Source of the DNA: Nocardiopsis sp. NRRL B-16309
Lineage (GTDB): Bacteria > Actinomycetota > Actinomycetes > Streptosporangiales > Streptosporangiaceae
Direction of reading: 5' to 3'
Length of the DNA stretch: 54,452 nucleotides
Assembly: GCF_001279585.1 (NCBI RefSeq)
Contig: NZ_LGEC01000093.1
Location: forward strand, 1-54,452
Below, in pieces: positions 8,791 to 16,847 of the stretch. Both the position numbers and the translations under genes were made by a program. Under the pieces are notes generated by a model. The model did no database searches, had not been told where the DNA came from, and saw only the letters and a program-made list of their open reading frames with translations. Every line of letters begins with the position of its first letter. Position 1 is the first letter of the stretch.

Positions 8791-10866
8791 TCACTCGACG
8801 GGGATCACGACGACCCACACACTGCCACGGAAGGTCCAGTGGCCGGTCGGGGGCTCCATGAGGGTACTCGGATCCATGGCGGCGGTCACGTCGAAGGGTC
8901 GCTGGAGCGGGGCGTCCCGCCCGGCGAGCGCCTGCAGCGGTTCGTACTGCGAGGCGGCGAGCACGGCGTCACGGCCGCGGGAGTGGATCTGCTCCACGAC
9001 CCGCTGCGCCGCCTCTGGCGTGGGATCGGTCAGTTCCGCGGTGGGGACGCCGCACACGTTGCGCAGCAGCGGCATGTACCCGCCCGCCAGGCCGGAGTCG
9101 ACCACGACGACCGAGGAGTCCGGCGGGATCGCGTCGCACAAACGGTGGGTGGCCTCGACCGTTCCCACGTCCTGGCGGTAGCCCATGACGCCGTGCGCGG
9201 TGGCCGCGGTCGGAACGACCATCACGCCCACGGCCAGCGCGGCCACGACGGCGGGGAGCGCCTGGACCGTGGCGGGCCGGTCGCGGACGTCCTCGACGGC
9301 GGCGCAGTAGCGCGTCAGCCAGGCGGCGAACCAGACGGCGAGCAGCACGAACGCCGGGATGACCAGGACGATCAGCCGCCGGCTCGCCCAGGGGTGGTCC
9401 GGGGTGATGGCGGGCCGCAGCAGGGTCGTGGCGACCGTCCACAGCAGCACCATCAGGGGCAGCACCCACTGCGGGTCGCGGCGCTGGACCACGCGGCGCA
9501 GCAGCAGGGCCACGCCCAGGGAGGCGAACAGGACGGTGCCCAGGCCCACGTACCAGCCCACCCAGTACAGGCTCATGTCGTAGTAGGTCCGGCTGCCCTC
9601 GACCGCCAGCCCCTCGCGCTCCTGCACGTAGGCGACCCAGTGGTCGGTGAAGTCGCTGCCGTGCCCGTAGTCGGGCCACAGCAGGGGGCGGATCGCGAAA
9701 CCGACCATGACCAGCAGGGACAGGACCGCGACGGCCGTCGGCAACCACCGCACGCGCTCCACCCGCGGCACCCCGAACCGCCACAGGGCGGCCGTGGCGA
9801 CGACCGTGACGGCGACGACGGCACCGGAGATGAGCAGCAGCGGGTCGAGGGAGTCCTCCAGGTACTCCAGGTAGGGGCGGGAGAGCCCGAAGCCCGCGTA
9901 CAGGCCCAGGCCGACACCGACGGCGAGCCCGCCCAGCAGGGGCAGCGCCTGGCCGCGCCGGGCGAGCAGCAGCAGGCCGACGAAGCCCACGACCGGCAGC
10001 AGGTCGCGCAGCACGTCGATGCGCACCACCAGCCCGAGTCCGAAGGAGAGCCCGGCCGCCGCGGCCAGGGCGTGCGCGGCCGACCACCGGTCGGTCAGCG
10101 CGGTGCGCCGGGCCAGCGCGTCGTAGGCCAGGACCAGGCCGCCGAGCAGGAGGATCTGGGTGACGGGCTCGCTGTAGGTGAAGCGGCTGACCCACTGCTG
10201 GGGCAGGCACACCGCCAGGACCAGCGCCGCGGGCGGAGCCCAGAGGGGGCCGACGAGGCGGGCCGCGAGCCCGCCGAAGGTGAGCACGCCCAGCGCGCCC
10301 AGCACCGGGGTGGTGACGAGCATTCCGGTGAGCCCGCCGAGCCAGTAGCCGACCGAGGTCAGCAGCGGGGCGCCGGCCATGAACTGGGGCCAGATGACGT
10401 CGTCGCGCTGGTACTGGGCCAGGCTCTGGTAGCCCAGCGCCGGATCGTCCCCGGCGATGAGGTCGCGCTGCTGCGGGATCGGCAGGTGGCCGTTCTCCGC
10501 GATCCACGCCGTGTACATGGCGTAGGAGGCGGGGTCGCGGCGGATCACCAGCGTCTCGGCGTGGTAGGCGATCTGCACGACGGCGAAGGCCACGGCGATC
10601 GTGAGCAGGAGCACGAGCGCGACCACGGACCACACGTCGTCGTCCGCGCCCCTCGCCCCGGGGTGCCGGGGGCCGGGCTCGGGGATCAGCCGCGGGACCA
10701 GCGCGCAGGCGGCGACCACGGCGGGCACGCCGACGATCCCCGCGGCGACCGGCGTGAACGCGCCCAGGGCCAGCAGCGGGAACGTGACCAGGAGCCAGGC
10801 GGAGACGGCGATCGCCGGCAGCGCCGTGACGCGGGCGAGGAGGAGTCGGCCGGGGGGCATGCGCAT
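8791..10866 (-). CDS. Large polytopic membrane protein, probable GT-C glycosyltransferase
   Basis: A 691-residue protein with about 12 hydrophobic helices and a soluble C-terminal tail of ~130 residues. After the early helices comes an acidic extracytoplasmic loop (RRDPASYAMYTAW), where GT-C enzymes carry catalytic acidic residues. With the polyprenyl-phosphate sugar synthase directly downstream, it probably transfers the lipid-linked sugar to an extracytoplasmic acceptor. The role comes from topology and context; I recognise no family-specific signature. Two ATGs (10866 and 10860) are equally possible. It is divergent from the TIGR03089 gene. Confidence 0.75.
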   Translation of the reverse strand: MRMPPGRLLLARVTALPAIAVSAWLLVTFPLLALGAFTPVAAGIVGVPAVVAACALVPRLIPEPGPRHPGARGADDDVWSVVALVLLLTIAVAFAVVQIAYHAETLVIRRDPASYAMYTAWIAENGHLPIPQQRDLIAGDDPALGYQSLAQYQRDDVIWPQFMAGAPLLTSVGYWLGGLTGMLVTTPVLGALGVLTFGGLAARLVGPLWAPPAALVLAVCLPQQWVSRFTYSEPVTQILLLGGLVLAYDALARRTALTDRWSAAHALAAAAGLSFGLGLVVRIDVLRDLLPVVGFVGLLLLARRGQALPLLGGLAVGVGLGLYAGFGLSRPYLEYLEDSLDPLLLISGAVVAVTVVATAALWRFGVPRVERVRWLPTAVAVLSLLVMVGFAIRPLLWPDYGHGSDFTDHWVAYVQEREGLAVEGSRTYYDMSLYWVGWYVGLGTVLFASLGVALLLRRVVQRRDPQWVLPLMVLLWTVATTLLRPAITPDHPWASRRLIVLVIPAFVLLAVWFAAWLTRYCAAVEDVRDRPATVQALPAVVAALAVGVMVVPTAATAHGVMGYRQDVGTVEATHRLCDAIPPDSSVVVVDSGLAGGYMPLLRNVCGVPTAELTDPTPEAAQRVVEQIHSRGRDAVLAASQYEPLQALAGRDAPLQRPFDVTAAMDPSTLMEPPTGHWTFRGSVWVVVIPVE

Positions 10867-11012
10867 GGGGCAACTCTGGCAGCTCCGCCATCGGAGTGCA
10901 CACCCCGGCCCGACGGTGCCCTGAGCCGGACCGGGAGCCGCGTCGGGAGCCGGGACGGAAGCCGGACCGCGGGCGTCGCGCGGGCGGAGGTGAGCGTTCG
11001 CGGATCACGATC

Positions 11013-11018
11013 TAGGGT
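11013..11018 (+). promoter_or_regulatory. Candidate -10 box (TAGGGT) for a leaderless start
   Basis: TAGGGT lies 6 nt before ATG 11025, and no Shine-Dalgarno fits in between. This suggests a leaderless mRNA. Confidence 0.4.
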
Positions 11019-11024
11019 GACGGT

Positions 11025-11813
11025 ATGTCCGAAACTCCAGCGCAGCTGTGGCGCGCCCTCGTCTCCGCCGAACCGGCGCGGCCGTTCGTCACGTCCTACG
11101 ACGCCTCCGGTGCCCGGGTCGAGCTCTCCCGCGCGACCTTCGACAACTGGGTCTCCAAGACCGCCAACATGCTCGTGGACGGGTTCGGCGCGCAACCCGG
11201 CGACAGCACCGTCCTCGCGCTCCCCGTGCACTGGCAGTCCCTGGTGTGGGCGGTCTCCTGCTGGTCGGTGGGCACCGTGGTGACCCCCTCGCCCCGGGAC
11301 ACCGTCGGACGGGGCGCCCACGTCGTGGTGGCCGACGCCGACCGGCTGGAGGAGGCCGCGGACACCGGCGCCGACGAGGTCGTCGGCACCTCCCTGCACC
11401 CCCTGGGCCTGCCCCTGGCGTCGGTCCCGCCGATGGTGCACGACTACTCCGTGGAGGTGCGCGGGCACGGCGACCACTTCGCGGCCTACCCCATCGACCC
11501 CGGGGCGCCCGCGCTGGAGGCCGACCGCGCGTACACCGGCGCGGAACTGGCCGCCGTGGGCCGCGACCGCGCCGCGCGGTGGGGCCTGAACGGCGAGGAC
11601 CGGATCGCCGTACTGCTGGCCCCCGACGCCCCGCTGTCCGCGCTCGGCCCGTCCCTGGACCTGTTCCTGGCCGCCCTCGCCTCCGGCGCGCCGCTCATCC
11701 TCACCCCGCCCGGGGCGGACGACCAGGCCGGGCGGCTGCGGATGGAGAAGGCCACCGCCGTGACCGCCCCCGAGGGGGACGAACCGGACTTCGCGGGCCT
11801 TCGCCGGCTCTGA
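11025..11813 (+). CDS. TIGR03089 family protein (acyl-adenylate-synthetase N-terminal-like)
   Basis: A 262-residue actinobacteria-specific protein resembling the N-terminal part of AMP-binding (ANL) enzymes: an LSRATFDNWVSKTANML segment followed by LALPVHWQSLVWAVSCW. The usual adenylate-forming P-loop (SSGTTGxPK type) and the C-terminal ATP-binding motifs are absent, so catalytic activity is doubtful. The DUF3592 gene begins 12 nt after the stop, suggesting co-transcription. Function is unknown. Similar genes often sit near cell-wall assembly genes, and a glycosyltransferase operon lies directly upstream here. Confidence 0.85.
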   Translation: MSETPAQLWRALVSAEPARPFVTSYDASGARVELSRATFDNWVSKTANMLVDGFGAQPGDSTVLALPVHWQSLVWAVSCWSVGTVVTPSPRDTVGRGAHVVVADADRLEEAADTGADEVVGTSLHPLGLPLASVPPMVHDYSVEVRGHGDHFAAYPIDPGAPALEADRAYTGAELAAVGRDRAARWGLNGEDRIAVLLAPDAPLSALGPSLDLFLAALASGAPLILTPPGADDQAGRLRMEKATAVTAPEGDEPDFAGLRRL

Positions 11814-11825
11814 TACAACGACCCG

Positions 11826-12767
11826 ATGGACGTGAACGGTCTCATCGGCCCCGCCATCGTGGCGCTCTTCCTCGGGTTCAGCCTCTACCAGGGCGTCCGG
11901 GGCGTGCTGGCGACACTGAGGCGCCGCAGGGAGCAGCAGGAGCTGGACGGTTCGGGCGTGCGCGCGCACGGGCACGTGAGCGCGGTGCACCCGCTCGAAC
12001 GCAGCCCCCACGGCCACACCGTCACCGTGACGGTGCGGGGCGCGGACGGTTCCCGCTGGGACGCCGTCGACTCCAGTGGTCTGGGCGGCTACGTCGTCCG
12101 TGAGGGCACGCCGGTCGAGCTGGTCCACTCCCCCTCCGATCCCGGCCTGGTCCGGGTGGAGCGTGCCGCCCACCCCGACCCCGCCCGCGGCGGCTACGCG
12201 GTGCGCCCGGACCGGCGTCCGGGCGGGCCCCCGCTGTGGCGGCCCCTGCTGCCCCTGCTGGGCGTGATCGTCATCGGCGGCGTCATCCTGCTGGCCCTCG
12301 CCGGCGGCGGGGCGCGGGACCTGGTCGGCCTCGTCCCCCTGCTGTTCGTCGTCCTGGGCCCCTGCCTGGTCGTGGGCGGCGTCGTGGCCATGGTGCGCGG
12401 CCGGAGCAGGACCCGGCGGCACACCGCCGAGGTGTACGGCACCATCACCGACACCTGGCGCCAGGTCCAGCGCCGCCGCGGCCAGAACGGGACCAGGACC
12501 AGCATCACCCACCCCTTCACGGTGCACTTCCGGGCCGCCGACGGGCGTGAGGTCCACCGCCGCTACGAGACGTCCACCCGGTCCTTCCGGCCGGGTCTCC
12601 AACAGAGGGTGCTGGTCCGGCACGATCCCGAGCACCCGGCGGAGTTCAGCGTGGCCGACCTGGCCATGGGGGGCCTGTTCCCGGGCCTGGCGCTGGTGTT
12701 CATCGGCGCGGTCTTCACCATCGTGGGAGGGGTCGTGAGCGTCCTCTTCGCCGGCTCCGGCCTCTGA
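11826..12767 (+). CDS. Membrane protein with two DUF3592-like domains
   Basis: A 313-residue protein with an N-terminal membrane segment, a beta-rich soluble domain (about 40-105), two central hydrophobic helices (about 137-155 and 160-185), a second related domain (about 195-280), and a last membrane segment. Both soluble parts share the DUF3592 layout: a charged helix, a V-T-V-x-V strand pattern, then a V-x-H-x-P-D/S-x-P turn (LVHSPSDPG and LVRHDPEHP). The protein therefore looks like an internal duplication. The function of DUF3592 is not known. Only 12 nt separate it from the TIGR03089 gene. Confidence 0.8.
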   Translation: MDVNGLIGPAIVALFLGFSLYQGVRGVLATLRRRREQQELDGSGVRAHGHVSAVHPLERSPHGHTVTVTVRGADGSRWDAVDSSGLGGYVVREGTPVELVHSPSDPGLVRVERAAHPDPARGGYAVRPDRRPGGPPLWRPLLPLLGVIVIGGVILLALAGGGARDLVGLVPLLFVVLGPCLVVGGVVAMVRGRSRTRRHTAEVYGTITDTWRQVQRRRGQNGTRTSITHPFTVHFRAADGREVHRRYETSTRSFRPGLQQRVLVRHDPEHPAEFSVADLAMGGLFPGLALVFIGAVFTIVGGVVSVLFAGSGL

Positions 12768-12812
12768 GGGCCGGGGGCGCCGCCGCCGGCCCGCCCCCGC
12801 GCACACGGCGCG

Positions 12813-12837
12813 GCCGCACCTCGGGCACCGGTGCGGC
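12813..12837. terminator. Weak hairpin between convergent genes
   Basis: GCCGCACC (12813-12820) pairs with GGTGCGGC (12830-12837) over an 9-nt loop. It lies between the convergent DUF3592 and amidohydrolase genes. No U-tract is visible. Confidence 0.3.
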
Positions 12838-12911
12838 TGCCGTGGAAGGGCCTCGGACGGACCCCTGGGGCGTCCGGGGCGCACTGAGGCGTCCGGGGGC
12901 GCCCGGGGGGC

Positions 12912-14126
12912 TCAGGACTCGCGGTAGTAGGCGTCCAGCGCCCGCCCCTCACGCGCCTCCTCGTCGTAGGTGTAGACCTCGCGGCCCTCGACGAACACCC
13001 GCAGCGCGCGGCTCATCACGTCCAGCGGGTCGCCGGACCAGATGACGACGTCGCCGTCCAGCCCGGGCCTGAGGGCGCCCACCCGGTCGGCGATGCCCAT
13101 GATCTCCGCCGGGTGGACCGTGAGGGCCCGGATCGCCGACTCCGGGGCCATGCCCTCCTTCACGCACAGGGTGGCCTGGTGGACCAGGAACTCGATGGGG
13201 ACGACGGGGTGGTCGGTGGTCAGCGCGACCTTGACGCCCGCGCGGTCGAGGATCCCGGGGTTGGCGAGGGTCTTGTTCTTGACCTCGACCTTGGAGCGGC
13301 CGACCATCAGCGGCCCGGTGATGACCGGGATGCCGCGTGCGGCGATCTCGTCCGCCAGCAGGTGTCCCTCGGTGCAGTGGTTGATGATCAGCCGGTAGCC
13401 GAACTCGTCCGCCAGGCGCATGGCCGTGTGGATGTCGTCGGCGCGGTGGGTGTGCTGGCACCACGGCAGCTCGCCGTCCAGGACCCGGACCAGCACCTCC
13501 AGGGTGTTGTCGCGGTCGAAGGGGTTGCCCTCGGCGAGGGCGTGGTCCCGCTTGGCCTTGTAGTCCTGGGCCTTGGTGAACGCGTCCCGGATGACCGCCG
13601 CGACGCCCTGCCGGGTCGAGGGGATCTGGTCCTTCTTGCCGTACACGCGCTTGGGGTTCTCCCCGAGCGCGCTCTTGACGCTCGCCGGGTGCCGGATGAG
13701 CCGGTCCTCCATGCTCCGGCCCCAGCACTTGATCGCCACGGTCTGCCCGCCGATCGGGTTTCCCGACCCGGGCTTGACCACGGAGCTGGTGACGCCGCCG
13801 GACAGGGCATCGACGAACCCGCGGTCGGCGGGGTTGATGGCGTCCAGCGCGCGCATGCGGGCACCGTTGGGGTCGGTCATCTCGTTGGTGTCGTCGCCCG
13901 CCCAGCCGACGCCCTCCTCGTCGATGCCGATGTGCCCGTGCGCCTCGACGAAGCCGGGCAGGACCCATTGGCCCGCGGCGTCGACGACCTCGGCTCCCTC
14001 GGGGACGGTGACGTCGCCGTCCCGGCCGACGGCCCGAATCCGTCCGTCGGAGATGAGCACGGTCCCGCCGTCGATGGGGTCGCCGTCGACGGGGACGACG
14101 TATCCGGATCTGATCGCGATATCCAT
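12912..14126 (-). CDS. Amidohydrolase family protein (imidazolonepropionase-like)
   Basis: A 404-residue metal-dependent hydrolase. An N-terminal beta-sandwich strand leads into the metal motif EAHGHIG (HxH). Further candidate ligands are the conserved histidines around HTHRADDIH and INHCTEGH, and the aspartate in TTDHPVVP. The C-terminus has the usual return to the beta-sandwich (LRPGLDGDVVIWSGDPL). The substrate is unknown; relatives act on cyclic amides and peptides. ATG 14126 is preferred over TTG 14135 because TAGGTT lies 7 nt upstream of the ATG, as expected for a leaderless start. No signal peptide is seen, so it should be cytosolic. Confidence 0.88.
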   Translation of the reverse strand: MDIAIRSGYVVPVDGDPIDGGTVLISDGRIRAVGRDGDVTVPEGAEVVDAAGQWVLPGFVEAHGHIGIDEEGVGWAGDDTNEMTDPNGARMRALDAINPADRGFVDALSGGVTSSVVKPGSGNPIGGQTVAIKCWGRSMEDRLIRHPASVKSALGENPKRVYGKKDQIPSTRQGVAAVIRDAFTKAQDYKAKRDHALAEGNPFDRDNTLEVLVRVLDGELPWCQHTHRADDIHTAMRLADEFGYRLIINHCTEGHLLADEIAARGIPVITGPLMVGRSKVEVKNKTLANPGILDRAGVKVALTTDHPVVPIEFLVHQATLCVKEGMAPESAIRALTVHPAEIMGIADRVGALRPGLDGDVVIWSGDPLDVMSRALRVFVEGREVYTYDEEAREGRALDAYYRES

Positions 14127-14133
14127 GGCGGGC

Positions 14134-14139
14134 AACCTA
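14134..14139 (-). promoter_or_regulatory. Candidate -10 box (TAGGTT) for amidohydrolase
   Basis: TAGGTT on the minus strand ends 7 nt before ATG 14126. There is no Shine-Dalgarno sequence, so the mRNA may be leaderless. Confidence 0.35.
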
Positions 14140-14200
14140 GCCCATCATGGGGCGACCGCCCAAGGGCGGGCGGACGGCGCACCCGGGCCGCTCGTGGACG

Positions 14201-14390
14201 TTCGGCCCGCGAACGCTTCGGCCCGTGCGGTTCAGCCCGTGCAGTGTGGCCTGCGTGGCTCGGCCCGTGTGATTTGGCCCGTGCGGTTCGGCCGCGTGGC
14301 TCGACGCCCGTGCGCTTCGGCCCGTGCGGTTCAGCCCATGCACGGCTCGGTCCGCGTGCGCTTCAGCCCCTACGGTTCAGCCCGCGGGCC
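14201..14390. repeat. Tandem array of a 13-16 bp GC-rich unit
   Basis: About twelve degenerate units of the form TTCGGCCCGTGCGG / TTCAGCCCGTGCAG run head to tail. The last unit overlaps the stop codon and final codons of the XRE regulator gene (stop at 14377). Short open frames here only echo the repeat and do not look coding. Confidence 0.75.
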
Positions 14391-15189
14391 AGCGCGCGGT
14401 CAGCAGCTCCGAGCGCGGGGTCAGCTCCACGCTGACGTCCTCGATGGCCTCGCGCACCATGGCGCAGCGTCCGACCTGCTCGGGGTCGCCGGTGAGCTCC
14501 CCGCCCTGGGCGGCGAAGGCGTAGACCATGCTGGGCCGGTCGGCGAACTCCATCATCCGGAACGCGCCGCCCAGGCCGGGGTGGTGCGCGGTCTGCTCGG
14601 GGATGACGGCCAGCGTGACGATGCCCGCCTCGATGAGGTCGGCGAGGAAGTCGCGCTGGGCGTTGAGCACCTCGGCCCCGCCCTGCGGGCGCTGGAGCGC
14701 GGACTCGTTGAGCACGACCCGGAGCGTGGGGCCTTCCGGCCCGGTCATCGCGGCGCGGTGGGCCATCTCCTCCTCCACCATCGCCTCGATCTCCTCGTGG
14801 GAGAGGTCGGCGTGGCGCGGCCGCAGGACCGCGCTGGAGTACTCGCGGGTGCGCAGGAAGACCGGGACGGCCATGGGCTGGTGCTCCCAGAGCTGGGCGG
14901 CGTGCACACCCAGCTCGCGCATGTCGCCGAACTCGTTGGGAAAGGCCTCGGCCTGGAGGGTGATCGCCCAGGCGTCGACGAGCCGGTGCTCGGTGCCCAG
15001 GACCGTGTCCACCCGCTCGACCAGCGAGCGCGCGGGACGGCAGTAGGCGTCCTCCACGTCGCGGAGCTTGTCGTCGGTCACGCCGACGTTGGCGGCGAGT
15101 TCGGCGCGTGAGAGCCCCTTGTCGGACCGGGCGCGCAGAATCCGCGCGCCGAAGGGGAGCCACATCGCAGACGGCAACGCAGTGTTCAC
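14377..15189 (-). CDS. XRE-family HTH regulator with DUF5753 domain
   Basis: A 270-residue cytosolic regulator. Residues ~13-65 form an XRE helix-turn-helix (LRARSDKGLSRAELAANVGVT). The rest is the DUF5753 domain common in actinomycetes, with the usual P-x-x-L-R-T-x-x-Y-like turn (VFLRTREYS) and the conserved L-R-V-V-L-N-E-S-A-L stretch. GTG 15189 is used because GGAGAGG lies about 8 nt upstream. Such regulators are usually paired with a small DUF397 protein, but none is present here. It is divergent from a PLDc_N membrane protein and may bind the palindrome at 15226-15248. The repeat array reaches its stop codon. Confidence 0.88.
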   Translation of the reverse strand: MNTALPSAMWLPFGARILRARSDKGLSRAELAANVGVTDDKLRDVEDAYCRPARSLVERVDTVLGTEHRLVDAWAITLQAEAFPNEFGDMRELGVHAAQLWEHQPMAVPVFLRTREYSSAVLRPRHADLSHEEIEAMVEEEMAHRAAMTGPEGPTLRVVLNESALQRPQGGAEVLNAQRDFLADLIEAGIVTLAVIPEQTAHHPGLGGAFRMMEFADRPSMVYAFAAQGGELTGDPEQVGRCAMVREAIEDVSVELTPRSELLTARWPAG

Positions 15190-15225
15190 TCCCGTATCCT
15201 CTCCGGTCGCCTGTGTCGGGGAGCC

Positions 15226-15248
15226 GTGTCGTACCCTCGGTGCGACAC
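15226..15248. promoter_or_regulatory. Candidate operator palindrome between XRE and PLDc_N genes
   Basis: GTGTCGTAC (15226-15234), a 5-nt spacer, and GTGCGACAC (15240-15248) form an inverted repeat matching at 8 of 9 positions. It sits 37-59 nt upstream of the XRE start, where a promoter would be, and suits autoregulation by the XRE protein. Confidence 0.4.
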
Positions 15249-15345
15249 CCCAACCCCTTGGTAGGACCCTCTCCCGGGCCGGGTGGACGGGTCAAGCGAC
15301 CCGGCGGGTGCGGCGATCCGTGATAAGTCAGTACAAAGTCCGACC

Positions 15346-15885
15346 ATGCCCTCCGCCGTGCGGGCGCGAACCCGAAAGGTCCCGTTGGCCTACCTCGCCC
15401 TGCTCCTGACCGTGGCGTCGCTGACCTTCTGGGTCTACGTCCTGTTCGACGTGATCGGCTCCGACTCCGGTGCCGTCCGCCTGCTGCCCAAGCCCGCGTG
15501 GGCGGTGGTCGTCCTGCTGCTGCCCAAGGTCGGGGCGCTGCTGTGGTTCGTGTTCGGGCGTCCGCGCCGGGGCGCGGTGGCGGCGGCCGTACCGCCGGGC
15601 CCTCCCCCGGCCTTCCCCGAGTACGAGCATCCCAACCGTGCGCGGGGAGCGACCCCGCGGGACGACGAGGAGTTCCTGCGCCGGTGCCGAGAGCGCGCCG
15701 AGGACCAGCGCCGCCGGGCCCGCCGGGCCCAGGAGGAGCGCGAGCGCGAGGCGCGCCGGAGCGAACCGCCGGGCCGACACGAGGGAGCGGAGAACCGGTG
15801 GAACGAGCCGGAGGGCCATGGGGACGGGCCCGGAGGCCGCGGGACCGACGAGGACCCCCAGGCGCCGTCGGCCCCCGTCGACTGA
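15346..15885 (+). CDS. PLDc_N-domain membrane protein
   Basis: A 179-residue protein with two N-terminal transmembrane helices (about residues 14-36 and 45-65). They match the phospholipase D N-terminal membrane domain (PF13396), including FDVIGSDSGAVRLLPK and VLLLPKVGALLWFVFGRP. The cytosolic tail (about 70-179) is very hydrophilic, with an Arg/Glu-rich coiled-coil-like stretch and a disordered Gly/Asp/Pro end. No phospholipase catalytic motif (HKD) is present. ATG 15346 is chosen because translation further upstream gives no domain. Function is unknown. The cyclophilin gene follows 53 nt downstream. Confidence 0.8.
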   Translation: MPSAVRARTRKVPLAYLALLLTVASLTFWVYVLFDVIGSDSGAVRLLPKPAWAVVVLLLPKVGALLWFVFGRPRRGAVAAAVPPGPPPAFPEYEHPNRARGATPRDDEEFLRRCRERAEDQRRRARRAQEEREREARRSEPPGRHEGAENRWNEPEGHGDGPGGRGTDEDPQAPSAPVD

Positions 15886-15938
15886 GCCCAGTACGCTGTG
15901 TGCCGCCCAGCCGCGAACCTCACCCCGGAAGTGAACCG

Positions 15939-16637
15939 ATGAACCGCTTGACCCTGACGGCGTCGGCCCTTGTCGCCTGCACGGCCCTGTTCGCCACCAC
16001 CGCGTGCGGCGGCCAGACCGAGGGGGGTCCGAACCAGGACGCCACCGAGAACGCGGAGGACGCCCCGGAGCAGACCGCCGACGCCACGGACGGCGAGGGC
16101 GGCCCCGCCGACATCGACGTGTCCGACGTGGAGGGCGCCACGCTGCACACCAGCGAGGGCGACATCGAACTCGTCCTGCTGCCGGAGGAGGCCCCGCTGA
16201 CGGTGGCCAACTTCGTCGGCCTCGCCGAGGGCGAGGGCGTCCCCAACCCGGAGACCGGCAACGAGGAGTTCTACGACGGCGTCATCTTCCACCGCGTGAT
16301 CGACGACTTCATGGTCCAGACCGGGGATCCCCTCGGCACCGGCCAGGGCGGTCCCGGCTACCAGTTCGAGGACGAGACCGACAACGGGCAGACCTTCGCC
16401 GAGCCGGGCATGCTGGCGATGGCCAACTCCGGCCCCGACACCAACGGCTCGCAGTTCTTCATCACGGTGGCGCCCACCGAGCACCTCGACGGCGACCACA
16501 CCATCTTCGGACACGTCGCGAACGACGAGTCGCAGGAGGTCGTGGACTCGATCGCCCAGGTGGAGACCGACCCGTCCACCGCCCGGCCGCTCGACGACAT
16601 CGTCATCGAGTCGGTGTCGGTGCAGCGCGCGGAGTAG
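15939..16637 (+). CDS. Exported cyclophilin-type peptidyl-prolyl isomerase (probable lipoprotein)
   Basis: A 232-residue cis-trans prolyl isomerase expected outside the membrane. The N-terminus is a signal peptide ending in a TTAC-GG lipobox-like site near residue 24, followed by an acidic disordered linker. The cyclophilin domain (about 68-232) has FHRVIDDFMVQTGDP, with the catalytic Arg and the F-x-x-Q-x-G-D pattern, and GSQFFITVAPTEHLDGDHTIFG. The threonine-rich -3/-2 positions make the lipobox imperfect, so secretion without lipidation is possible. A GGAAG ribosome site precedes ATG 15939. Its likely role is folding of exported proteins. Confidence 0.93.
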   Translation: MNRLTLTASALVACTALFATTACGGQTEGGPNQDATENAEDAPEQTADATDGEGGPADIDVSDVEGATLHTSEGDIELVLLPEEAPLTVANFVGLAEGEGVPNPETGNEEFYDGVIFHRVIDDFMVQTGDPLGTGQGGPGYQFEDETDNGQTFAEPGMLAMANSGPDTNGSQFFITVAPTEHLDGDHTIFGHVANDESQEVVDSIAQVETDPSTARPLDDIVIESVSVQRAE

Positions 16638-16651
16638 CTGCGCTCCGCGGC

Positions 16652-16672
16652 GGCGGGGCGGAGAGCCCCGCC
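16652..16672 (+). terminator. Hairpin after cyclophilin gene
   Basis: GGCGGGGC and GCCCCGCC form a perfect 8-bp stem with a GGAGA loop, 14 nt past the stop codon. No U-tract is present. Confidence 0.4.
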
Positions 16673-16847
16673 CGGCGCGGTCCCTCCGGCTTCGGCCACG
16701 CCCCCGGCCCGCAGAACACCGGCGGGCCCGAACCGGCCCTCCCGGGGCGAGGGCAGGCCGAACGGCCTCCGTTCAGTCCTCCGGGGGCCTGGGGAGTGTT
16801 CTTCTGGAGGCTTTCGGGTGAGCCCGGAATGCCGCAAAAAACACGAC

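Noticed and set aside
14137..14343. Open frame on the minus strand within the tandem array
   Set aside because: It only translates the repeat units; no start signal and no conserved feature.
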